From Branchiostoma floridae (taxonomy: Eukaryota > Chordata > Leptocardii > Amphioxiformes > Branchiostomatidae), in assembly GCF_000003815.2 (NCBI RefSeq), contig NC_049989.1:19673337-19737336 (forward strand): DNA of 64,000 nt. The letters are read 5' to 3'. A program made the translations under genes and the position numbers. The notes under the pieces are model-generated. The model was not told where the DNA came from. It searched no databases and saw nothing but the letters and a program-made list of their open reading frames with translations. This document shows, in pieces, positions 10,655-23,000 of the stretch. How positions within the stretch are numbered: the stretch's first letter is position 1; the number at the start of each line of letters is the position of its first letter.

Positions 10655-13600
10655 CCTGTGTGCTGAGCGTACCCAGGCACAATGATGCGTGGTGCAAAAG
10701 TTATTACTTAGGTACTGTGCTATAGTATTACAAGCAGAGAACAGGCCTTGACATGCCTTAATTTACGATCGGGGCGGAGTTACCTGCAGGGCTACCTACA
10801 AACAAACTGGCTACAGCGACGCGGTGAATGCGTGACAAAGTGACACATGGAATGTTTAATAATCTTCCTCGCATGCCGTCGACCCAAGAAAAAATTGTGG
10901 TTGAGCAATTTGCAACAAATTGCAACAGATTGTGTTGTGTCAAGGACTTTTAAGACTGGCCGAACACTTATTAGTACCTTTATACACCCCTTATATGAAA
11001 AATATTGTAGGCGCGAACCCACTTGATAAGGTTTTACTATGGTATCGTCTTACCATAAGAACCTATCTAAACACGAGTGACATTTGCATACAATCGTTAC
11101 ATCTTCAACCAGTTTTTCTAGTTAGATGTAGTTGTATTGAATTGTTTCTGCCAGTCTCCCATTTATTGACAATGCAGAAGAGTAATCGATTTCACTCAAA
11201 ACGTCTAGAAGAAAATCTCCGTTTTTATCAAGTCGTAGACATTGAATTGTATGTGAACATTGTTTACCTGGATGTCTAACCTTATTAAACGTAACATCTC
11301 ACAGCTTATTTGGAACTTCATCACACCTGAAAACAAGCCAGTAGGTCCCAACTTATCCCATGTTTGTAAAACTCGTTCACGCTAAAGAGTATTGAAGGCC
11401 CCTGCCAACATTAACATAACATACTGTTATGCAAATGAAGACGATGCTTGAGACAAGAACTGTTTGAGGTCGCAGAACACAATATTTACGTCGCATTTCT
11501 TGAGAAGACATAAGATTTTTTCTGTGCACGTCTGCGAGTCGAAAACTGTGGTGAATAGTAGAGGAATACGTAAGTTTTGAGACTGTGTGACTTGGGTTAC
11601 GATGTTTGTTTGGGTGGGTAGAATTTCGCGCACGAACCCGGTTCTAGCCTCCATAGCAGGCTCTCTATAGCCTTTTTTGGCACTTTTGCTGGCCATTTCA
11701 TTTTGTACTGGGTCGCTGATTGCTGGCCTCTCTCATAGCTGGCCATTTTCATAGAGAGCCTGCTATGGAGGCTACCCGGTTCCCGCTATTTCCGTGTGTC
11801 GGCTGCAGTATGGTGACCTCCGCTGGGGGTCAAATCAAAGTGTTTTTGTTGGAAAACGAGCAGACAAACGTAAGCTCATTTTCACATATTTTGTAGATTC
11901 TGACCTGAACTCCAACATATTTAATTCTTGTTGATTACTTTTGCACCCTGCTTTAAAGATCTTTAAATTTTTGAGGCGTCGAACCTCCTCACTTTGGGGT
12001 CCTTAACCATGTAAAACTGTGTTCTGCTAACTTGAAAGTCAGAGGCCTTCACCTCACCTCACCTCACCTCACCGGTCCCATAGCCTTCACCTTTGACATA
12101 TTACCGCCGCGCATGCGTACTAGAAAATGTTTACCACCAAAGGGCAGTTTTACACGGCTGTTTTCAAGAAACCCTTTGTTGATGCAAGGAGGTTGACATT
12201 TTTCATCCTCCTTGGTTGATGTAAATTCCTGAAGTGTTTGCTGCTTGCTACGCCAGTTCTAATGAGGTTTTGGCAGATTTTAATTATCTAGTGGAAGAAT
12301 GCTGGTGGCATGCGAAAACATGTTTTCAATATATTGACTGTAGTGTTGGCGATGTGAGCTTTTCAATCAACGTAGATCTATTCAACTAATGAAAATGCTC
12401 TCACCAAGAAAATAACGCAGTCTTATGGAACTGTGCTTATGTATCAGAAGATGACATGCTTTGTACCGTGTACAATTGTTGTGCAATAAAGTTACAGTGT
12501 TTACGCGTTGTTATTGTAAATCTCTTGTTGCTTATGCCTGCACTAACCACAGTACCCATGGGTTCAGCATGGAATGTTGGGGGCCTGCATGGGGTGTGGC
12601 TCTCCTCAAATACGGAAACATAATTTAAGGGTCCTATCTGAGGGACGTCCTAAACAACACATAGGTTCCACATGAGTGAAGTGAGGAAATTCTTGTTAAG
12701 TAATTTTCTCAAGGATACGTGTGAGAACCCAGCATCTTAGGTTCTGCGCTAAACACACTTAGGCCGCAGTGACGCGGTGTAAACAGAAATGCTAATATGG
12801 CGGACAGTGTTCCAACTTTAATATGTTATGGCCTTGGTCAAACAAACCAACGTTTCCCAGAGAGGAAACATACTATTTTTTTCGAGGTTCTTCCCGGATC
12901 CAATCGAAACTCAAAAAAACTGATAACTATAACATGCTCTCCACGTTTCCGGCTTTTTGATTGGCCGAAAATCTGCCTTTTTCGAAAATGTTGCCTCTCT
13001 GTGTACCTTTGTGTCTTTGATATATATTTTTTCCACGTTTGCTTCCACGTCTTCTTCCACACAAAAAAAAAAACAAACAAGTGGCTTCCAGTTAAAGATC
13101 TACTTCGCTGTTCTGTTGTCTCCCATTCGCAGTACATGTCCTAGCCACATTTATCTTCTCTCTCTCTCTATGTCTGCCACTTCTTTCTGTTTTGTTCTGT
13201 TGTAGACCTGTTTGTTTGTAATTTCAGTTTGTGTATTTGTTTGTTTGTAATACAATAATTCTGTATCTACATGAGACGTATTTTCCTGAAACATATTGTG
13301 TGGAAGGCAAGATATTTTTGCTTGCTGCATATACCTGCCATGCTTAGGTCCCATACAACAGTATAGGCTGAGCTGAATTATGAATTGAAATATGATCTTC
13401 CATGCTGGACAACACTCAGAGCTTTGTAGTGTGCGCTTTAATCATACTACCCTCATGCATCGCCTCAGCCATTTGTTTTCAACATGTTTAATGAATTTTG
13501 GTATTTCGTATGCATTCCAAAAGCCAAAGCAGAAATTAAATTCCGTCTACAGCTGCATCGTAAACAAATATCTGGTTTACTATTTACTATTTGGTCCACA

Positions 13601-13951
13601 ATGTTAACGAGTTGCACATCGAGTAGCGTTCGTTTTCAACAAACGTTACTATAACTAGGAGTTTAAAAGATGTCAACATTTATTACTGATATAGTAATAT
13701 GTATATAATATTGCTTTGGCTGACATAAAATTTTCCAAAGTTTAGTTTTCTGTAATTAGGGTGTAACATCATATTTGGCAGCGATACCCTACGCAGCAAA
13801 TGAAAATACCAAGGCGTCCATTAATTTTCTTGTTGATTAGGGAATCATACTGTACACGCCTTGTTTTGCACGAGAATACGATTCGGGTGTAGTTCACATC
13901 AGGGAGTACTAGTATGTAGGATATAGAGGTTGGAGAAGTCCTTCAAATGCA
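10655..13951. other. Head-to-head intergenic region, 3.3 kb
   Basis: Separates the divergent start codons at 10,654 and 13,952. Contains a MITE (11645-11773), a (GGTGA)n tract on the minus strand at 12045-12077 and a LINE-like 3' tail near 12,470. No convincing coding exon or TATA box was seen. Confidence 0.6.
11645..11773. mobile_element. MITE with 23-bp perfect TIRs and 9-bp target duplication
   Basis: TIRs 11646-11668 and 11751-11773 (AGCCTCCATAGCAGGCTCTC... and its exact complement) are flanked by the direct repeat ACCCGGTTC at 11636-11644 and 11774-11782. A 9-bp duplication fits Mutator-like or related DNA transposons. Too short to code. Confidence 0.8.
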
Positions 13952-14036
13952 ATGGGAAACATGCTCCCATCCAAAACATCATTATTGTTGCTATGGAGTC
14001 TGCTTCACGGTGTGCCAAGCGCATTCGCAGTGACAG
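13952..14036 (+). CDS. Exon 1: signal peptide
   Basis: Encodes MLPSKTSLLLLWSLLHGVPS preceded by MGN, followed by AFAVTG. A hydrophobic core with an AFA cleavage-type motif is typical of a secretory signal. The donor ACAG|GTGAGC leaves phase 1, matching the next exon. Confidence 0.75.
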
Positions 14037-17000
14037 GTGAGCTCACAGTTGTTTTTCTTTTCAATCGGGGTGGTTGAGGGAGGGGGGCTGGGGAAGCGGG
14101 GGCCTGGGAAAGGACATAATTTTAACACTTCGGTGCGTAAACTATTAGTTATAAGAGCCACCATATTTACGCTGATGATACTTCAGTTTTTTTGCTACCT
14201 CAGTATTTGGGCTTACACGTCCAAGAAAATAACAAGAGCGAAGTAGAGGAGAGCTGAATTATACCAAGCTTAGCTTCCGACGGTCAAACCTGGCCTTGCA
14301 AACCGGTGCAATGGCCTAGTGGGTAGAGTGTTCGCCTTGCATTCGGTAGGTCGTGGGTTCGATCCCGGCAGGGTCATACCAAAGACTTTAAAAATGGTAC
14401 ATGCTGCTTTCTCTGCTTAGCACTCAGCATTCAGGAAACAGTATGGAAGTTGAACACACACCACTACCAGTGTACTAGCCCCCTGCTGTAGCGATTGCGT
14501 TGTGTGGCCCAGGCTAAGGAAACAGAGATGGGCCATCAGGCCCTATGCGCCATCCGGCGCGGGAAGGGTAGACTTTAACTAAACTCCGACGGTCATAGGT
14601 GGTCTAAAACAGAAGCGGTTAGTGTTGTTCACATAAAGATGATTTAAAACGCCAGTTGACCTCTGATATTCCACCAAGCAGAATCACCTGCAGTGAAATT
14701 GATCATTGTTTCGAGTACCGCCCATTCGTCAAGTTTTCACAGATAGCTAGGTCTAGGTTCAGGTCCGGACCTGAACCGTGCCTGTACCTAAAGTTCTGTA
14801 CCGGTACCCAACCCTAGCCCATACATTGCAATGTCAAGTACTAGTGTTTTTCAAATTGTCCAGGTGGGTGGTTGGAGACTGACCCTACATGGGTGACGTC
14901 AGACGTATGGTATGACCACGATGGAGTGCGTCATGTCTCTGGTTACGTCATGGACTTGAACTTCAACACAGGCTGGAAGCGTGCACCTGAGGAGGGCAAA
15001 TGGCAGCTGACGTTTGACCTCCAGACACCGAAAACACTCTCCCGGATTCGTTTATTCATGCCGCACGAGACCTACCCGCACGTGACGGTTTTGGTTCCGA
15101 CTCCGGCAGGACAACGATGGAGCGTTGTTAAAGAAGTTACCGACGGGCAACGAACACAAGGATTTTTAGAAATGAGTGAGTTTCTTTCCACTGGACAGCG
15201 CTGGCGCATGGAATTTACCTCTCTGACTTCTCAAACCGAAATCTACGAGATCATGTTTTTCGAGGGTAAGTAGCCTTTGCTCGTATGCATGTATTACGAT
15301 GTGTTAAAATGGTACAATCAAAGTGGCAAAAGTGTTACAACTCATTCTTAACTAGGTTCCAGAGAAGAAAACCAACAATAGATATGTTGAAAAAGTTTAA
15401 ACATTCGGAAACAATAGATATGAATTATGCAAATTGAATAGATAAGAGAAAGGGATAGGCTGAGGTATGGTGTAGATATACATCTAAAATGCAAACTGCT
15501 TGCGTCGGCCTTAGCAGGTTGGACTAGTATTAACATGTGTTTGTGTGGTCTTACATTCATCCAGCTTGTTCCGGATTGGACAGGACGGTCGTCTGCTCAG
15601 ACGGAGACTGTGACGTGTATGACGTCATCTGTGACGACATAGTGGACTGTGACGATGGGAGTGATGAAGCCAATTGTGGTAATTAGCATTTCATATTGAT
15701 TCTTATGACAGAAATTAGAGTAAACTCATACAGAGTTCTAGGAAACATTTTATTCAAAAACTTCCACCAAAGCTTTCAATATTCAAGATGACTTCATTGG
15801 CACAGTTTTAAAAAAAAAATTAAAAAACGTGAAAAAATGCTTAAGGCCGAATTAATGTTGACATATAACTCACCTTGCCTACTTTTTAGATAGATAAATA
15901 TAGAGTCCATTCCAAGACACCATGCGGATGTTTGTTGCCATTGTTTAGAATTGATTTTAAAGTTTTGTAATTATATGTCTAGGACATTTGATACTTCAGA
16001 AATATTTTTAACACTGTTTAAACTTTATAAATATTTCCCTGGTCCTGTAAAACTTTGGAAATATTCATGGTGTGGAATTGGATACTTCTAATGGTTTCTA
16101 AATAATGATAACAGCATTCTACCATTATTTACAATTTTCTACCATTTTTTGTAAATGGTTCGGTGGGCTGGGAAGATAGCAATTCACACATCCTTGCAAA
16201 GTATGGTTGGGTGCCATGCAACAATGGCCCACCACAAAGGATCCACCAGTGCCCAGCAGTGAAATCTAAAAATATACAGATGCAACAATAGGGCTTACTT
16301 TTATGGGGGCAATAAACTAATTTTACCATTTGGCCAGGTTTACCATTTTTTCTAAATATTTGTAAATGTGAAATAATCACAGAGAGGTTTCACAATTATT
16401 CTAAATAAAGATGTTTTTGTACAGTTACTTTCAAAATGTTTCTAAAATATTCAAAGAAATTCAAATAAATGAGTATTTTCTTAGTCAATTTTTTGAAAAT
16501 GATTTAATTATTGTGGCTCAGATATTCTTTTATTCAAAATAATTCAGACTAATTATAAATATCGCCTAAAAACCCTCATGGTGTCTTGGAATGGACTCTA
16601 CAAGTGTTAAATACTACTATTTTACGGAATTTCAAAACTATCACCTATTACACACTTCCCCACATTTTCCCGTTTTTTTTGCTACATATCATTATAGATA
16701 AAGAGGTGTGCCCGAATGGAATCATCATCACCAAGACACAAGTATGTGACGGCAGAGATGACTGCGGAGACAACACAGACGAGGAACACTGCTGTAAGTA
16801 AAAGGTCAAAATTCAACAAGTCGCTTCACAGCAAGGACATATTTAGCTTCGATGACAAGATGTGGTGACGCTATGTAGCAATAGCATTGTGCCTAGTCCA
16901 GTACTAGCGGTTGAGGTCAATGATTCTTCCTCTTGACCATGACGTCGTGAGTTCTTTTGACCTGAAACCTACTAGGTTTACAATGAGCATTTCAGATCAA

Positions 17001-20000
17001 GATTTTATATACATATTGGTGCTATTCCGAAAGATCAGGGCATAATGACCAGCCTTTCTTGGTTCAAACGTTTATTTCAACCCTAAGGTGAGCGACAACA
17101 CGACTGGAAAAACAGCTGTAGCAACGGAACTTGCATAGAACGAGAATCCCAATGTGATCGTAAAGCTGATTGTACGGATGGCAGTGACGAGCTTTTTTGC
17201 TGTGAGTAGAGAACTAACCATTTATTCATATGGTTCATTAATTCAATAAACATTCATTCACTCATATGGTGTTGCTCCAAGCGCATAGAAAACATATTGA
17301 AAACATCTACATTGACAATTGGTTGAGTACCTTCGATTATATGACTAAATAACGATTGCGAAAAGTACAACTACATCAATATATCATTTGTGGGGGATTT
17401 AGAAATGTAGTCTTCAAAACCGGTTCCGATTCAGTTTTTATATGATCCCCAGCTGTCTCCACCTGTACGAACGGAGCTCTGTTTCACCCGGCTACGAGAT
17501 GTGATGGTCGCGATGACTGTGAGGACGGCAGTGATGAGCAAAACTGCAGTGAGTTGTCCAAGAAGTATCAAAAGTGCTTTAAGGGCATAGCAAATATGAT
17601 GCACTAATTAATTGGCGTTGTGATAAATGCCGTGGTTAATGATGTAGTACGAAGAATATTTCAGACCCTAGATAAAAGACAAATGTAATATTGCTCATGA
17701 CGTTTTACATAAAACGTACAAACATAAAACATTTAGTAAAGTGTATGTGTTGGAAAAATAGTAGCACAACAGTCTACAGTTACCTATGATGTGTAGTTAA
17801 GATCTTGAACATTGAAAATATACTTGATTTCAGTAAAGAAAAGCAAGCCTTGCAATTTATCGCGCAACAGTGGTGTAAGAGTTCACCACAGAGCACTCTT
17901 TTTCCACAGCCTGCTACTATATACGGGACAAAGGGGCGAGCTACAGGGGCACGGAAAATGTCATAGGAGTGGCAGAAAGAACATTATCATGGTGTCAATA
18001 CTGGGCATCTCAGTATCCCCACTCACATAACCACACCCCAGAGAACTTCCCATCGGCAGGGCTGGAGATGAACTACTGCCGGAACCCGGACGGGAAGGAC
18101 AGGCCGTGGTGCTACACAAACAACCCGCTCATCAGGTGGATGTACTGCGGTGATGTCTTTGCCTGTGATGGTATGATCACTAACTCATTTAGTATCAATA
18201 CGACTGACATTTAAAGACAATATCGGTATAATGTTATTAATATATCCATTTATAGTAAGACCATATTGATTTGATTGTATGGATGCCATCCGCGCGCATC
18301 AATTTTCGGTTGTTTCAATAAAAAGTTTTCATAGTACTGTAAATCGTACAAAGCAGCTGTAAAATTAGCAAATACATGCCGTAGATTGCAATAAGAAATA
18401 TTAAAAAATGGATACTAAGGTCATAGAATGCCAACGTCGATTCCATGGTCAAAGAAGATGAGGAGAACACAAATTAAAAATCTATTATTCGGTGCACCAT
18501 ACTATGTATTTTGTGTTATTTGTTAACCTTCCAAAAAACTTTTTTTGTCAAACTTTTGTTTTATTCGCACGCTCGCATCAGTTTTGCGATTCCCAGAGGA
18601 ATTCATCCATATAATCTTGCATGTAATCAAATCGACATGACTTTAAGGGCCGGAAAAAAGACTAGGGTCTAACAATTATTTGCACATTTGTTCTACATTT
18701 TCAGAATTGCCGACACGATGCTACTACGAAAGTGACAACGGAATGAGCTACGCAGGATTCGTCAATAGGTAAGCCATGTATAATCGGTCTGGAAATAAGT
18801 ATATTTGTCAAAATATGATAGTTCTAAGTGTCCTTTGCAGGTTACCCTAGACAGACGGATACGCGACGCATATTAGGGTATGTAGAATTCAATATTATAT
18901 TGCCATTTACATTGTTTTATTGTCCTCCTTCGAAGAGGGTTTGGCCAATCAAACGACCGGTTTGAAAGTAAAGCTTAGAAACAGACAGATATTTGGAAAA
19001 TATGTAAAGTTGTAAAAAGTGCTCCATCTCCCTCTCTTTCTCTATATATCTATCGATCTGTAGATTTGTAGAAAGATAGATATATAGATAGATACACACT
19101 GGATAAATAGATATTAGATAGATAGATATAATCTTTGCACGTTTATATACCGTATATTTGTACAGGGCAGGAGACCGGGTGTGTCAGAGATGGGACTCCC
19201 AGTCCCCCCACAGCCATCCCCACACACCACAAGTTCTTAACACGTTTATATACCGTATATCTGTACAGGGCAGGAGATCGGGTGTGTCAGAGATGGGACT
19301 CCCAGTCCCCCCACAGCCATCCCCACACACCACAGGCCCATCCTGATGCAGGCCTGGAGGAGAACTTCTGCCGTAACCCTGACAACAAGGAGCGGCCCTG
19401 GTGCTACACCACGGACGCGGTGTGGAGATGGGACTACTGTGATGTGGTGGCATGCGCGGGTAAGCACCACGAGTATTTCCTCTTATTCCATCATACAGTT
19501 CAAAGACATGAAAAGAGTTCGGTTTCACTCGTTTGCCCTTAGAACAATCACCGTAAAATCTGTTTTGTTTTTCCCTTGTGGTATGAAGGTAAAAGATGGT
19601 TTGCCTTAATCTACAAAATCTTTTAAGATACCTCTTAAGAGCTCATCCAGAGATGTATGAAATTTTGAGTTACTTGAACCATGCTTTTTCATTCATACTG
19701 TGTGGAACTCTCAACATTTTGTGGCGTCGTGTGTGGCTTAACTGGTAGAGCGTTCGACTCTGAATCTATACGTCCCTAGTTCGATACCCGCCGTGCCCCG
19801 ACGTTGTGTCCTTGGGACTTTACACGAGCTTCCTTACTTCACCAGGTTTAAAAATGGGTACCTGACTTCGGTCGGGGAGGGGGTAAAAGAAAAGACTACC
19901 TTGACTACCTTTCAAGACTGTGCAGTGCTGTGTATGTGGCACTGTTGATATGTAAGTTATTAACTTCAGCGCCAAATTGTCCTCGTCTGTCAAAAGCGAA

Positions 20001-23000
20001 ATAGAAAAAAATGAACTCTCACATATAATTACTGTGGAAGAAATTCTTCTCATCCATAAGCTCTGACCCATTGAGATTACAGTCCTAATTGTGCCCTTCA
20101 CTAATAATCCTTCTTCTCATAGATCCACTAGAATATGTCAGTGGATATTGCAAACGCCGTCTTTCCTGTCAGGGAATATGTGGACGGCCCATTGATGAAC
20201 CGATGTTGTGTAACTGTGACGAGGACTGCGTTTTTTTCGGTGACTGTTGTGCAGATTTTAAGTAAGAAAGCGCCCATTTCTAACATCAACATTTTTTCTA
20301 CATTGTTAACAGAAGATAAACGATCATAATAGATGATTTACATGAATCATTTGACACAAAATCCTATGCCTGCTGTATGAATATGAAGCATATTGCACAA
20401 TTGGCTCGAGCGTACACACGGACACATGTGCATACATGGACACACGGTGGTAGTTAATTGTTACAGCACCAAAAACTGACTCATTTGTCTACGCCATAGA
20501 GGGGCATTATAATTCGACGTTAGAATGTTACTTGCGAGCATTATTTGATTCAAATTTTATTTGGTTAATTTTTTCTCGTTTGTGTTATGCTATAAGGCAC
20601 GGTCCCTGAAATTCAGGATGCCGCTTAACGACAACAATATTCGTATTTTTGTTCATTCATTGCAAGTTATTTTCAAGAACATAGTCACTTTTATGTACTC
20701 AACGAATATGTTGCTGGTGTAGTCCAAACATGCTCAATGAAAATGAAGCAAAATTGTTTTTATGAGGTTCAGACCATAAAAGTAAACAACCCATCAAAGT
20801 TAACATAAGATAAGAGGTACATTTAGCGATAGAATAAACTAATTGGTACATCCTAAGTCAGATACACGTTACCATAAGTTCTTCTGATACCTTTGTCCAT
20901 ATCAGGGAAGTGTGCAGCAGCCTACCGACCAATCAGCGCCATGAGAAGTGGAAGTGCCTATCAGGTTACTACCCCGAGCCATCCTATTGGATGGTGGCTG
21001 ACTGCCCAGACGACTGGGCTGATGACGTCACCAGGGAGGAGTGTCTAAGAGAAGTGGATCCCTACAACCCGAGTGACCTTATTAACCGGATGCCAGTGCA
21101 ACATACCTCTACATTTATCCCTTACAAAAACATGTTTTGTGCTGTTTGTAACAATGTAACTCTGATAGAAACAATTATTTGGAGGGCTTCGGTAGTGTGC
21201 TCTGGTTTGATTAATTCTTCCACACATGGTCTGGAAAGTCCACAGTTGTACAACGATATTGCAGGTCGTAGTCTTAATTGTTCTGGATTGATGTTGCTAG
21301 ACTTTGGATTAGAATTTAGAGTGTCTTCATACTTTCCAAGACCATGTATCTCCCAAGAGATCAGCACCTTTGAAGGACATTGTGATACCATGAAGTGCAA
21401 GTCTTACAAATCTCTATTGACGTCCTCCCTCTATTTCACAAAGGTTTACCAAAACATACACTGTGCTCTTTGCGAGGGGCTTTCCCTTTCAGCAACTACA
21501 CATTTAAGTTGCGGCTCTGTTTCAAAAAATGTTCAATGTGATATCAAGTGTATCTCACTAACTCACCTGTTTAACTTCAATGATGACCAGGATGATGAGA
21601 CCAGACCTGACCAGTGCCCCTCAGACGCTATATACGATCCTTTTGTTGACACTTGCCGGCTTCTCTCATCCACTCACGTAGATGGTGTCTCTTCAAACAA
21701 AAGTATCCCTTTTCAAAACTGCAGCAACCACACTTCTAACTTTACAGCGGAAGAATTCAACTTTCTTCCCAATGGTACTTTAAACAGGATGGATTCCTCC
21801 GTGTCTTGCCCAATTAAACAGACAGGTAAAAACTGTAGCAAACCAACGCTGACTTTCACCGAGGAAGAGTTCAACACCCTTCCCAATGGTAGTGTACATC
21901 TGGTGAGTTCTAACGTGACTTGCTCAGCTGAACAGGTGACCATTCTGAACACATCAGCTTTGGTTTGTGGGGAGTGCATACTTGAGTATTTCCTCAATTT
22001 CACGAACGGCAACCATGCGACGAATAGTTGGGAAGATGACCAAGGTTGGTTGACTCTGGGCCTTGTGATTGTGTCTGTGGTCGCCGTGTTTGCTTTTGTG
22101 GGTTACACTATCGGGTCTGGCAACTGGAAGAAGGCACCAGAAAAGCTGAAGGCCCAAATGTTGACATGCATGGCAGTTGCAGAGTCCCTTTTTGTGGCCC
22201 GTCTGCTCCCCCGTCCCGGAGTAGGGTGTGTGGTGTATGGGATTATTCTGCACTACTTTCTGCTGACGGCCTTCACGTCTATGAACGCCCTATCTTTGGA
22301 TCTCTTCTTCACATTTCGCCAGGCTTCAGAACGAGCCAAACTGCGCACGTACATGCTGTACACTTGGCTTACACCATTGCTTGTGGTCGCGGTGACGGCG
22401 TTTGTGGAGTTCTGTCCCTGCAGCTCTGTCAGGGTGGCATACGGAGACCACTGTTGGATTGGCAACCCGACCGGCCGGCTGGTTGCTTTTGGAGTTCCTG
22501 TCTTCTGTGCCCTTCTGATCAATGCTGTTTTGATCACCCAGACCCTGTTGGCCATACGGAAGGCATTTAATATCGCTGACGCCGCCTTGTCTCGCTCGTG
22601 GAGCAGTAAGGCCTGGGTCTATGTCCGTATCTCATGTCTGATGGGGTTCACCTGGATTCTCGGCTTCATTGTGCCTTATGTCGACAGCAGGGTTCTTGAG
22701 TACATCTTCATTGTGCTTAATGGTTCTCAGGGCTTTTTACAGGCGCTGTTGCTGACAATGACTTCGGAAGTAATGCAGAAGTGCTGGTCTGCGATCAGGG
22801 CACGCTTTGGCTCGGGTGAACCTAATAAGGACAACGGACGAACTGCTGCTTCTGGCAGCCAACAGAGTCCAGGCCCGTGTTCAACTGACGTCACAGCAGC
22901 CGGAAGTAGCGTTAGTGCAGATATACCCATGACAACTTTTGTCGATGTTGAAGAAAATGCAGCCAAAGGCAAACATGTGGTGAGCACCCCTGAAGGCGAA

